DNA of 64,000 nt. It comes from Leadbetterella sp964563435 (GTDB lineage Bacteria; Bacteroidota; Bacteroidia; Cytophagales; Spirosomataceae). This document shows positions 26,748 to 35,273 of the stretch, in pieces (the first letter of the stretch is position 1; each line of letters starts with the position of its first letter). Position numbers and translations under genes: made by a program. The stretch covers positions 1 through 64,000 of the forward strand of contig CAZLXI010000011.1 of assembly GCA_964563435.1 (NCBI GenBank), in the 5' to 3' direction. The notes below the pieces were generated by a model, which was not told the DNA's origin, did not search any database, and saw only the letters and a program-made list of their open reading frames with translations.

Positions 26748-29300
26748 TTACGCCGAATTCCGGCTCGCATTGATATTTCCGAACAGCGACCGGGTCACCA
26801 TCTTCTGATATATGAGCTTCAGCTCCTCATCGTCTGTTTCCTCGATCCTCTGAAGCGCATACTGCTGAATAGCCAGGAGCGGCAGCACGATCTGCTCCCG
26901 GTAATTCACCGAAAGCGACCCCACCACTTCGGTCTCCATGAGGGTCGTCTGGTTGGAGATCGCGAGCATATACTTCACACTCTTTTGATACTCTTCGTGC
27001 ATGATATTCCACAGTCCGCCGTACTCCGGATCATCTTTCATATATGAGGTCAGCGGGAAATACGTCTTGGAAAGCGCCATCATACTGTTCTGGATAAGCG
27101 TTTTGAAATACAGTGACTCCTCATACAAATGTTTTATTTCTTCCTCGCGACCCTGATCGATTATATTCTCCAAAGCCGTGCCCAGGCCATAAAAGCCGGG
27201 GATATTCTGCTTTAACTGGCTCCAGGCGCCTACAAACGGAATGGCCCGCAGGTCGGAGAGCTTCAGCTTTCCCCCGGAGCTCCGCTTACTGGGCCGGCTC
27301 CCGATCTTGGTTTGTCCGTAATACTTCAGCGGGCTCTTGTTTTCAAGGTAAGGCACAAACAGCGGGTGATTCTTCAGCTCCAGGTATTTTTCTCCGCCTA
27401 TATCCGCCAGCTCTTCGATCAGCGTACGCTCATCCGGGGTGATAATGGCCTTCTGGTCACCGAACACGTCGTTCAGTACGCCGGCGGAAAGCAATTGTTC
27501 GAAATTGAACCGGGCCTGGGGCCGGGAGCCGTACATCGACGTGATGGTTTGCCCCTGGATGGTCACCTGGATCTGATTATTGGCGATGGTAGGCCCCTGT
27601 GAAGCATAAAACTGGTGGGTCTTTCCACCGCCACGAGCCGGAGGGCCGCCCCGCCCGTCAAAGAAGATCACACTCACCTCATTCTCTTCGGAAACCCCGG
27701 TGAGACGCTCTTTCGCTTTAAAGATCTCCCAGTTCGCCTTGATATACCCGCCGTCTTTCGTTCCGTCAGAAAAGCCCAGCATGATGGTCTGGGTATTTTT
27801 GCGGATGTTCAGGTGCCGGCGGTAGGCCAGGTTATTATACAGCTCTTCCATGGTGTCTTTGGCCGTATCCAGTCCTTCGATCGTTTCAAACAGCGGGATA
27901 ATATCCACGGAAATGTCGCTGTCGCGGTAGCCGCAGAACTTGAACATGGCCAGCACTTCCAGCACCGAACAGGCCGATGTGGAATTGGAAATAATATAGC
28001 GGTTACAGGCTTTCTCACCGTTATGCGACTGGATCTCCTTCATCGTTTTGATGGTTTTGAAGGTATCCTTCACCAGCGGATCCGTGAAATCATCCTCCCA
28101 CACCTCAATGGTGCTGGAAGTGAGGAACTCCACCTTCTGCTCATGGGTCCATTCCGGATAAGGGATGTCGGAAACCTTGAATTTCTCGTTTACAGCCTGC
28201 ATCACCTTTTCATGAATGCTGCTGTCCTGGCGGATATCCAGGGTCGCAAAATGAAGTCCGAACAGCTTTACCCTCAGGATAAAACGGTCGAGCTCTTCAA
28301 TGAACATACTGCCGTGGCGAGCCACCATCACTTCCCGCACTTCCTCCAGCCGGCTTAACAGGGCATTGTATGACAGGTCATTTTTCAACCCGAACATATT
28401 GGTATACAACTTGTTATTGATCTTATCCAGCAACGGGATCACGCCTTTAAAGGTAAAACGTCGCCGGATGCTCTTAAAATGGTTATAATAGCATTTCAGG
28501 ATGTTGGATCGTAATTCCTGGGCCACTTTCCGGGTGATCTCGGCGGTCACGAATGGGTTGCCGTCACGGTCACCTCCCGGCCAGAAGCCCAGCTCAATGA
28601 CCGGGGCGATATCCTCCCCGTCAAAGATCTCCGTGGCCACCGTCTCCTGGATTCTGCTTAGCACTTCGTAATACACATGCCGTAAATAGAAGATAATGCT
28701 CTGCGCCTCCTGCACCGGCGTGGGCTGCTCATCGTTAAAGAAAGGGGTTTTACCCAGCTGTTGCAGCAGCTGATCAATGGTATTGATATCATTGACCTGG
28801 ATATTCTGCTCCAGATCCTGTATGATCCTTAGCACCGAATTGGGATAGAACTGGGTAGGGTGAGCCGTAAAAACCACCCTTACCTTAAAGTTTCTTAACT
28901 TCTCCCTGACCTCCTCCAGCTTGTCGTTCTGCCGGGCCAGGGTCAGGATCGCCTTCATCGTACCCGGCGAATCCACCGGGGTAAGCTTCTCAAAGGCGGC
29001 ATCCTCTACACTGTCAAAAAGAACCACCTGCCGCTCCACATAAGTGATAAGCCGGAAGAGCAGATCAATTTTCTCCTTCTCTGTGGTGAAAACCGTAAAC
29101 TTTTCAAAAAAAGCGTCTATGATCTCTTTCGGATATTTGCCCTCCTCAAAGCCTTGTCTGGCATTCTCGTAGAGAAAGGGCATCAATGAACCTATCTTGG
29201 CCATTTTATCATAGGGTAGCCTTGAAAATAAAGTATTAAAAACCAAATACTTATTATGGACTTCCTGGGTAAAAACGGTCTCCAGATTTTGATTAGGCAT
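26748..29300 (-). CDS. ppc: Phosphoenolpyruvate carboxylase
   Basis: 850 residues, normal for PEPC. The enzyme carboxylates PEP to oxaloacetate, replenishing the TCA cycle. Conserved pieces are 'VFTAHPTQFYPNSVL' (catalytic His about 147), 'GFWPGGDRDGNPFV' (about 235-248) and 'IFFDGRGGPPARGGGKTHQFY' (glycine-rich PEP-binding loop, about 544). The usual C-terminal 'NTG' is replaced by 'NASRNSA'. It is transcribed alone: a terminator separates it from the upstream mannose-1-phosphate guanylyltransferase. A TATATTTG box (complement of 29326-29333) precedes the start. Confidence 0.95.
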   Translation of the reverse strand: MPNQNLETVFTQEVHNKYLVFNTLFSRLPYDKMAKIGSLMPFLYENARQGFEEGKYPKEIIDAFFEKFTVFTTEKEKIDLLFRLITYVERQVVLFDSVEDAAFEKLTPVDSPGTMKAILTLARQNDKLEEVREKLRNFKVRVVFTAHPTQFYPNSVLRIIQDLEQNIQVNDINTIDQLLQQLGKTPFFNDEQPTPVQEAQSIIFYLRHVYYEVLSRIQETVATEIFDGEDIAPVIELGFWPGGDRDGNPFVTAEITRKVAQELRSNILKCYYNHFKSIRRRFTFKGVIPLLDKINNKLYTNMFGLKNDLSYNALLSRLEEVREVMVARHGSMFIEELDRFILRVKLFGLHFATLDIRQDSSIHEKVMQAVNEKFKVSDIPYPEWTHEQKVEFLTSSTIEVWEDDFTDPLVKDTFKTIKTMKEIQSHNGEKACNRYIISNSTSACSVLEVLAMFKFCGYRDSDISVDIIPLFETIEGLDTAKDTMEELYNNLAYRRHLNIRKNTQTIMLGFSDGTKDGGYIKANWEIFKAKERLTGVSEENEVSVIFFDGRGGPPARGGGKTHQFYASQGPTIANNQIQVTIQGQTITSMYGSRPQARFNFEQLLSAGVLNDVFGDQKAIITPDERTLIEELADIGGEKYLELKNHPLFVPYLENKSPLKYYGQTKIGSRPSKRSSGGKLKLSDLRAIPFVGAWSQLKQNIPGFYGLGTALENIIDQGREEEIKHLYEESLYFKTLIQNSMMALSKTYFPLTSYMKDDPEYGGLWNIMHEEYQKSVKYMLAISNQTTLMETEVVGSLSVNYREQIVLPLLAIQQYALQRIEETDDEELKLIYQKMVTRSLFGNINASRNSA

Positions 29301-29325
29301 CTTTAATTCAGATTAGAGTGAGGGG

Positions 29326-29333
29326 CAAATATA
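29326..29333 (-). promoter_or_regulatory. TAnnTTTG box upstream of ppc
   Basis: CAAATATA on the plus strand reads TATATTTG, 26 bases upstream of the ppc ATG and directly downstream of the manC terminator. There is no TTG at the right spacing. Confidence 0.45.
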
Positions 29334-29335
29334 AA

Positions 29336-29362
29336 AAAACCCCATAGTAAGTATGAGGTTTT
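29336..29362 (-). terminator. Terminator of the mannose-1-phosphate guanylyltransferase gene
   Basis: On the minus strand AAAACCTCAT and ATGGGGTTTT form a ten-base stem (one G-U pair) around a seven-base loop, followed by several more T. It lies between manC and ppc and should end the upstream transcript. Confidence 0.8.
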
Positions 29363-29449
29363 GAACAAAAAAAGGCTTTTTGCTCAAAAAAATGATATTT
29401 TATACAAGATACATTGTATTATCTAAAGATCCTTTATTTTTAAAGGGAA

Positions 29450-30523
29450 TTAGATATAATGTTTACCAAAGTCCTCCGCCCGGGCCACAAACTCCTTTAC
29501 CAGCTGCTCATCCTCCTTCGGACAGATCATCAGCACATGATCATGCTCTGCAATGATATACCCCTTCAGATCTTTCACCACCACCAGTTTGTCTTTCGGC
29601 ATTTTCAGGATGCTGTTTTCCACATTATAGAGCATGCTGTGGCAGTTGACCACGTTATTCACTTCGTCTTTTTCCGAGTTTTCATACAGCGATTTCCAGG
29701 TTCCGAGGTCCGACCAGCCGATGTCACAAAGCACCACATACACGTTCTCTGCCTTTTCCATCACCCCGTTATCGATCGATATGGCGCGGCATCTGGGGTA
29801 GGCCGTATCCAATGCATCCTTCTCCCCTTCGGTAAAGAAAAAAGGCTGGGCCTCGCGGAAGGCATCCGCTATCTCCGGCAGGTAGGTGTCCAACGCCTTT
29901 AAAATAGAGGGCAGACTCCAGATAAACAGACCTCCGTTCCAGACATAATCGCCGCTGGAAATAAACATCTTAGCGATCTCAAGGTTCGGCTTTTCCGTAA
30001 AAGTCTTCACTTTTTTAACCTCCTGCTCATCCGCATCATCAAACTGGATATAGCCGTACCCCGTATCCGGCCGTGTGGGGGTAATGCCCAGGGTGACCAG
30101 CACATCCGCTTCCTGCGAATAATCCAGGGCCAGCGATATTCTTCTCCGGAACTCTTCGGGCTTAAGAATGATGTGATCCGCAGGAGCCACCACCACATTG
30201 GCGTTCGGGTTGATCCGGGCGATCTTGAAGCAGGCGTAGGCGATGCAGGGGGCCGTGTTCCTCCGGCTGGGTTCCAGCAGGATCTGGTCGTCGGAAAGGA
30301 AAGGAAGCTGCTCGCGGGTGATCTCATAATACTCGCGGGAAGTAACCACATAAATATTCTCTTTCGGACAAACCCCTTCAAAACGTTCGATGGTTTGCTG
30401 GATGAGCGTACTCCCCGTACCTAAAATATCATGAAACTGCTTGGGAAAGTTCTGCCTGCTGAACGGCCAGAAGCGCGTTCCGGCACCGCCCGCCATGATG
30501 ATCAGATAATTCGATGAAATCAT
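29450..30523 (-). CDS. manC: Mannose-1-phosphate guanylyltransferase
   Basis: 357 residues, so it is the monofunctional form without the C-terminal phosphomannose isomerase domain. It makes GDP-mannose for surface polysaccharide. The pyrophosphorylase signature 'MAGGAGTRFWPFSRQNFPKQF' is near the N-terminus, followed by 'LLEPSRRNTAPCIAY', 'VVAPADHII' and 'TFTEKPN'. It is transcribed from a promoter with a well-spaced TTG and TAATTTTG (30541-30570). A long palindrome lies immediately upstream of that promoter. No other GDP-mannose gene is adjacent. Confidence 0.93.
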   Translation of the reverse strand: MISSNYLIIMAGGAGTRFWPFSRQNFPKQFHDILGTGSTLIQQTIERFEGVCPKENIYVVTSREYYEITREQLPFLSDDQILLEPSRRNTAPCIAYACFKIARINPNANVVVAPADHIILKPEEFRRRISLALDYSQEADVLVTLGITPTRPDTGYGYIQFDDADEQEVKKVKTFTEKPNLEIAKMFISSGDYVWNGGLFIWSLPSILKALDTYLPEIADAFREAQPFFFTEGEKDALDTAYPRCRAISIDNGVMEKAENVYVVLCDIGWSDLGTWKSLYENSEKDEVNNVVNCHSMLYNVENSILKMPKDKLVVVKDLKGYIIAEHDHVLMICPKEDEQLVKEFVARAEDFGKHYI

Positions 30524-30540
30524 AGACTTTAACTAAAGTA

Positions 30541-30570
30541 CAAAATTACTCTTTCCGGGAGGAATAGCAA
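30541..30570 (-). promoter_or_regulatory. Promoter of manC (TTG-N19-TAATTTTG)
   Basis: On the minus strand TTG (complement of 30568-30570) is followed after 19 bases by TAATTTTG (complement of 30541-30548), the best-spaced Bacteroidota-type promoter in the window. It ends 18 bases before the ATG at 30523. The palindrome arm at 30573 begins two bases upstream of the -33 box. Confidence 0.8.
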
Positions 30571-30572
30571 GG

Positions 30573-30723
30573 ATATAACCATATAAGGCACATAAGTTAT
30601 AGTTAAAAGATAAAAACTAAAAGTTAAAAATTTCGGTACATTCTATTTATATGAAAACTAATGTTCCATAACTTTTAACTTTTAGTTTTTATCTTTTAAC
30701 TTATGTGTCTTATATGGTTATAT
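30573..30723. repeat. AACCATAT-type long palindrome with AAAAGTT units
   Basis: Arms of about 50 bases (30573-30629, 30672-30723) differ by one base and a six-base insertion. The outer part is ATATAACCATATAAG-[G/A]-CACATAAGTTA, matching the 20.0-kb element; the inner part is AAAGATAAAAAC-TAAAAGTTAAAA. It fills the gap between the manC promoter and the 3' end of the DEAD-box gene (stop at 30731). Predicted to be a very long hairpin. Confidence 0.92.
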
Positions 30724-30730
30724 ACCAGAA

Positions 30731-31966
30731 CTACTTCTTCCCTTTGAACTTCCTTTGTTTCCCGGAACTGTGTTTCGGCGCAGGTTTTATCCCCTTCGCG
30801 AAGCCCTTGCCGGCCGCCCGGAACTCCGGAGCAGGCCCGAGACCGAGCTCCGTCGTAATTTTCCTGACCTCCACTTCCTTTTCCAGCAGGGCCTCAATGG
30901 CCTTCACCGAGCGGCGGTCTTTCTCCGAAACAAAGGTGACCGAAACCCCCTCCGTATCCGCCCGGGCCGTACGCCCTATCCGGTGAATATAATCTTCCGC
31001 ATCGCGGGGAATATCGTAATTGACTACCAGGTTCAGGTTAGAAATATCGATTCCCCTTGAAAGCACATCAGTAGCCACAAGTATATTGAACTTCCCTGCC
31101 TTAAAATCGCGGAGCGCGATCTCCCGGTCTGCCTGCTCGATGTCAGAAGATATACCTTTGGCCTTCAGCCGGTTTTTGGCCAGGTCGCGGAGAATCTTCT
31201 GGATCATCACCCGCTGGGAGGTAAAAATAATGATCTTTTGTCCGGCAAAAGGTTTGATCAGGTGCAGCAGCAGGGGAAGCTTCTGCTCATCCGAAGCCAT
31301 ATAAAACTGCTGGTCTATCTTTTCGGCCGGCTTGGATACCGCCAGGCTGATCTCGCCCGGATCATGGAGGATCTTTTTGGCAAAAGACCGGATCCGGGGC
31401 GGCATGGTGGCAGAAAACATGAGGTTCTGCCTCACGGCCGGAAGATGCTTAATAATGAACATGATATCATCTGAGAAACCCATATCCAGCATCTTATCCG
31501 CTTCATCCAGGATCAGGCGCCGGATCGTACCAAACCTGACCTTACCCGATTGCATGTGCGCCAGCAGCCGCCCCGGGGTGGCAATAATAATATCCGCCCC
31601 CTGCGTAAGGGCGGTCCGCTGCTGGTCCCAGTTCTCCCCTTTTCCCCCGCCGTAAATGGCCAGGCTGGTCACCCCCACAAAATAGCCCAACCCTTCGATC
31701 TGCTCGTCGATCTGTTTGGCCAGCTCACGGGTAGGTACCAGGATCAGCGTGGAAAGACCATCGCCACCTTCTTCTCTTATTTTGCTTAGTACGGGGATCA
31801 GGAAAGCGGCGGTCTTCCCTGTACCGGTCTGCGCACAGGCCAGCAGGTCTTTTCCCTCCAGAACCAGCGGGATCGCCATTTCCTGAATGGGAGTAGTATC
31901 ATTATAATTCATGGCATCTATACCATTCATTATATCCGGATGTAAATTAAGTTCGTGAAATTTCAA
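30731..31966 (-). CDS. DEAD-box RNA helicase (RhlE-like)
   Basis: 411 residues. All core motifs are readable: Q-motif 'TPIQEMAIP', Walker A 'AQTGTGKT', 'PTRELAKQ', DEAD in 'LILDEADKMLDMGF', SAT in 'FSATMPP', 'VATDVLSRGID' and 'HRIGRTARAD'. It should be an ATP-driven RNA helicase used in ribosome assembly or cold-shock RNA handling. The C-terminus is a short basic tail ending 'KQRKFKGKK', as in RhlE-type proteins. It is a single-gene unit with a repeat palindrome directly after its stop. Confidence 0.93.
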   Translation of the reverse strand: MKFHELNLHPDIMNGIDAMNYNDTTPIQEMAIPLVLEGKDLLACAQTGTGKTAAFLIPVLSKIREEGGDGLSTLILVPTRELAKQIDEQIEGLGYFVGVTSLAIYGGGKGENWDQQRTALTQGADIIIATPGRLLAHMQSGKVRFGTIRRLILDEADKMLDMGFSDDIMFIIKHLPAVRQNLMFSATMPPRIRSFAKKILHDPGEISLAVSKPAEKIDQQFYMASDEQKLPLLLHLIKPFAGQKIIIFTSQRVMIQKILRDLAKNRLKAKGISSDIEQADREIALRDFKAGKFNILVATDVLSRGIDISNLNLVVNYDIPRDAEDYIHRIGRTARADTEGVSVTFVSEKDRRSVKAIEALLEKEVEVRKITTELGLGPAPEFRAAGKGFAKGIKPAPKHSSGKQRKFKGKK

Positions 31967-32131
31967 ATTCCTTTTAAAGTTTTATGCAAATACTCATCCT
32001 GTCCGGTAATATTTACGAGTCAATTATTGTTATATCAGAAACGGCCCCCAAAAGTAAATAATTCGTTTGGAAAAATTTAATTTGTTAAGCGAAACAATAA
32101 TTCGGAACTTTGTCATCAATTACGAGCAACA

Positions 32132-34024
32132 ATGAGTGATTCTATCAAGCACGAGTGCGGAATAGCCATGATTCGCCTCCGCAAGCCTCTTGACTACTAT
32201 ATTAAGAAATATGGGACTCCGCTGTACGCCGTCAACAGGCTGTATGTGCTCATGGAGAAGCAGTCGAACCGGGGGCAGGATGGTGCCGGAGTAGCCAATG
32301 TGAAAGTAGAAGTTCCGCCCGGAAGCCGGTACATCAGCCGTTACCGCTCCGTGGAAAACCGCCCGGTGGTAGACATCTTCAAAAAGATCAACGAGAAATT
32401 TATCGAAGTTCAGAAGCAGGATCCCGGTCTCCTCAAAGATGCCAAATGGCTGCAGCAAAACGTTGCCTTTACGGGAGAAGTATGGCTCGGACACTTACGA
32501 TACGGTACGCACGGCAGGAACGAAATCGAAAACTGTCACCCCATGCTCCGCCAGAGCAACTGGCGAAGCCGCAACCTGGTCGTGGCCGGGAACTTCAATA
32601 TGACCAATGCCGATGAACTCTTTACAAAGCTGGTCGAGCTGGGCCAGCATCCCAAAGACAAAGGCGATACCATCACCGTTCTCGAAAAGATCGGGCACTT
32701 CCTCGACGAAGAAAACCAAAGGATATTTGACCGCTTCAAGGGGCAATATGAGAATCCTGAGCTCAGCGATGTGATCGAAGATAATATGGACATGCAGCGG
32801 GTGCTGCACCGGGCCTGCCGCGATCTCGACGGCGGCTATGCCATGGCAGGGGTTACCGGCTTCGGTTCGGCTTTCGTGGTCAGAGACCCCGCCGGGATCC
32901 GACCCGCCTACTACTGGTATGACGACGAAGTGGTGGTAGTGGCTTCGGAAAGAGTCGCTATCAAGGCGGCTTTCGGGGCGCGGTATAACGATATCCTGGA
33001 GATCACGCCCGGCAATGCCCTGATCATCAATAAAAGCGGCGACTTTGCGGAGCAGAATATCCTGCCCCGCCTCGAAAAGAAATCATGCAGTTTTGAAAGG
33101 ATCTATTTTTCCCGAGGATCAGACCCCAATATCTACAACGAAAGAAAAGAGCTGGGCCGGAGACTGATCCCCCAGATCCTGAAAGAGATCAATTACGACC
33201 TCGAGAATACCGTCTTCTCGTATATTCCCAATACGGCCGAAGCCGCGTTTTACGGCATGGTGGAAGGCATCGAACAATATCTTTCCACCTGGCGGAAAGA
33301 AAGAATCCTCTCCGGTCACCTGAATGAAGAAGAACTGGAGAAGGTGCTGGAATTCAAACCCCGTTTTGAAAAACTGGTTTCCAAAGACGTCAAGCTACGT
33401 ACCTTCATTACCAACGATGACGACCGTTCGGAAATGGTATCGCACGTGTACGAGATGACCCACGGGGTGATCCGCAAAAAGACCGATACCCTGGTGATCA
33501 TTGACGACTCGATCGTGCGGGGAACCACCCTCGAAAAGAGTATCCTCAAGCTGCTGGATAAGCTGGGGCCCAAGAAGATCGTTATCGTGTCTTCCGCACC
33601 GCAGATCCGTTATCCCGACTGCTACGGTATCGACATGTCGAAAGTGAAAGAATTCGTGGCTTTCCGGGCCATGCTGGAACTGCTGAAAGAGCACGGGCTC
33701 GAAGGAAAGAAAGACGAAGTATACAATAAGATCCTCTTACTCCAGGAAAAAGGAGATTTGCGGAAAGCCAACCTGGTGAAAGAGCTTTTTGACCTGTTTA
33801 CCGATGCGGAAATCTCCGCCAAAGTTGCAGAGATCATCATTCCAGCGGGCATTGAAGCGGAAGTTTCCGTGGTCTTCCAGACCGTTGAGAATCTGAATGC
33901 CGCATGTCCGCAGCATTTGGGTGACTGGTATTTTACAGGAAACTACCCTACTCCCGGCGGAAACAAAGTAGTGAACAAAGCCTTCCTGAATTTCATGGAA
34001 GGCAAGTACGTCAGGGCTTATTAA
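32132..34024 (+). CDS. Amidophosphoribosyltransferase-like protein, long form
   Basis: 630 residues, longer than typical PurF (about 500). An N-terminal Ntn glutaminase is indicated by the 'HECGIAMIRL' start (candidate nucleophile Cys9 after removal of a short propeptide) and 'LGHLRYGTHG'. A phosphoribosyltransferase domain with the PRPP motif 'VIIDDSIVRGTT' is at about 452-463. The extra length is inserted in the glutaminase half (about 75-115) and at the C-terminus (about 540-630). It catalyses, or is derived from enzymes that catalyse, the first step of purine synthesis. Bacteroidota often have this long paralogue besides the standard purF, so calling it the only PurF would be unsafe. Confidence 0.85.
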   Translation: MSDSIKHECGIAMIRLRKPLDYYIKKYGTPLYAVNRLYVLMEKQSNRGQDGAGVANVKVEVPPGSRYISRYRSVENRPVVDIFKKINEKFIEVQKQDPGLLKDAKWLQQNVAFTGEVWLGHLRYGTHGRNEIENCHPMLRQSNWRSRNLVVAGNFNMTNADELFTKLVELGQHPKDKGDTITVLEKIGHFLDEENQRIFDRFKGQYENPELSDVIEDNMDMQRVLHRACRDLDGGYAMAGVTGFGSAFVVRDPAGIRPAYYWYDDEVVVVASERVAIKAAFGARYNDILEITPGNALIINKSGDFAEQNILPRLEKKSCSFERIYFSRGSDPNIYNERKELGRRLIPQILKEINYDLENTVFSYIPNTAEAAFYGMVEGIEQYLSTWRKERILSGHLNEEELEKVLEFKPRFEKLVSKDVKLRTFITNDDDRSEMVSHVYEMTHGVIRKKTDTLVIIDDSIVRGTTLEKSILKLLDKLGPKKIVIVSSAPQIRYPDCYGIDMSKVKEFVAFRAMLELLKEHGLEGKKDEVYNKILLLQEKGDLRKANLVKELFDLFTDAEISAKVAEIIIPAGIEAEVSVVFQTVENLNAACPQHLGDWYFTGNYPTPGGNKVVNKAFLNFMEGKYVRAY

Positions 34025-34139
34025 CAGGCTTTTTGATGATTTTGGGAAGCACGAATATATTGGCTGTAGCTTCTGTTATACCCAGGTTCCTGAGACAATC
34101 CCTGATACTTATGGATTCTATTTTAAGTACTGTCTTCAT
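34011..34139 (-). CDS. Possible small protein convergent with the PurF-like gene
   Basis: An open frame of 42 codons (start ATG 34139, or 34148 for 45 residues) reads 'MKTVLKIESISIRDCLRNLG...LPKIIKKPVNKP' and overlaps the end of the PurF-like gene by 14 bases. It is preceded on its own strand by TTG-N23-TATATTTG (34164-34197), giving a leader of about 20 bases, which is more promoter support than most genes here have. No domain is recognised. It may still be chance, because the sequence is short. Confidence 0.35.
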   Translation of the reverse strand: MKTVLKIESISIRDCLRNLGITEATANIFVLPKIIKKPVNKP

Positions 34140-34163
34140 AATGTGCATGATTGATTCGGACCT

Positions 34164-34197
34164 CAAATATAAGATTATTTATACTTCATATTATCAA
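34164..34197 (-). promoter_or_regulatory. TTG-N23-TATATTTG promoter
   Basis: On the minus strand TTG (complement of 34195-34197) and TATATTTG (complement of 34164-34171) are separated by 23 bases, at the upper edge of the accepted spacing. It points toward a small open frame at 34011-34139 and away from hemH. Confidence 0.5.
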
Positions 34198-34218
34198 TAG
34201 TACAATTTTTTTTATTGC

Positions 34219-35259
34219 ATGCCAAAAACAGGAGTCCTTTTGGTTAATCTGGGCACACCGGACTCGCCTTCGGTACCCGACGTACGAAAATACCTCCGGG
34301 AGTTCCTGATGGACGAACGGGTGATCGACATTCCCTACCTCAACCGCTGGCTGCTGGTCAACCTGATCATCGCGCAATTCCGAGCCCCGAAGTCAGCCCG
34401 GATCTATCAGCAGGTATGGTTACCGGAAGGTTCCCCCCTGAAAGTATACGGACTAAGCAATCAAACGGAACTGCAAAAAACGCTGGGGGACGCCTATGTG
34501 GTTCGCCTCGCCATGCGCTACCAGAATCCGTCCATACCCGATGTACTGAAAGATTTTGAGCGTCTGAACCTGGAAAAGATCCTAGTGATCCCTTTCTTTC
34601 CCCAGTATGCTTCGGCCACTACGGGGTCGGTACACCAGAAAGTTTTTGAAACGGTCAGCACCTGGCAAACCATCCCGGAGATCCGTTTTGCCGGCCCGTT
34701 TTATGACCACCCTCTGCTACTGGAAGGGTTTGAGAATAACGCCCGGAAATACCTGGTTCAAACCGACTATGATCATTTTGTTTTCAGCTATCACGGCCTT
34801 CCGGAGCGGCAGACGGAAAAGGCCCACTTCGGCAAGACCTGCGAAAAGGAGGGTTGCGCTGCCGGCCTGACGGAAAGCAACTATCATTGCTATAAAGCGC
34901 AATGCTATGAGACCACCCGGCTGTTGACGGCCAGGCTGGGCCTGCCGGAAGGATCTTACACCACCTGCTTCCAGTCACGGCTCGGAAAAGCCGAATGGAT
35001 CAAACCTTACACCGAAGACACGATCAAGGTCCTGCGGAAAAAAGGGGTACAAAAAGTGCTGGCTTTCAGCCCCGCCTTTGTGGCTGACTGCCTCGAAACC
35101 ACCATTGAAGTAGGCGAAGAATACAAGGAGCTGTTCCTTGAGCATGGAGGAACGCAATGGGATCTGGTGGAATCGCTCAACGACTCCCCCCTTTGGATAG
35201 CGCTCCTGAAAGACCTTGTACAAGCCGGTAGCCCAATATCTGAGTCCCGTTTTCGTTAA
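34219..35259 (+). CDS. hemH: Ferrochelatase
   Basis: 346 residues, normal for HemH, which inserts Fe2+ into protoporphyrin IX at the last step of haem synthesis. The N-terminus 'GVLLVNLGTPDSP' is diagnostic. The catalytic His is His192 in 'FSYHGLPERQ'. Other conserved pieces are 'SPLKVYGLSNQ', 'FAGPFYDHP', 'SFQSRLGKAEWIKPYTEDT' and 'LAFSPAFVADCLETTIEV'. The start at 34219 fits the family. The downstream lipoprotein gene begins 14 bases after the stop and may be co-transcribed. Confidence 0.95.
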   Translation: MPKTGVLLVNLGTPDSPSVPDVRKYLREFLMDERVIDIPYLNRWLLVNLIIAQFRAPKSARIYQQVWLPEGSPLKVYGLSNQTELQKTLGDAYVVRLAMRYQNPSIPDVLKDFERLNLEKILVIPFFPQYASATTGSVHQKVFETVSTWQTIPEIRFAGPFYDHPLLLEGFENNARKYLVQTDYDHFVFSYHGLPERQTEKAHFGKTCEKEGCAAGLTESNYHCYKAQCYETTRLLTARLGLPEGSYTTCFQSRLGKAEWIKPYTEDTIKVLRKKGVQKVLAFSPAFVADCLETTIEVGEEYKELFLEHGGTQWDLVESLNDSPLWIALLKDLVQAGSPISESRFR

Positions 35260-35273
35260 TAAACCATTAGCCT

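Noticed and set aside
27615..28358. 247-codon frame opposite ppc
   Set aside because: Antisense to a full-length, motif-complete enzyme and without domain content of its own.
34025..34218. Riboswitch or attenuator ahead of hemH
   Set aside because: No stable structured leader recognised; the sequence is better explained by a small frame and its promoter.
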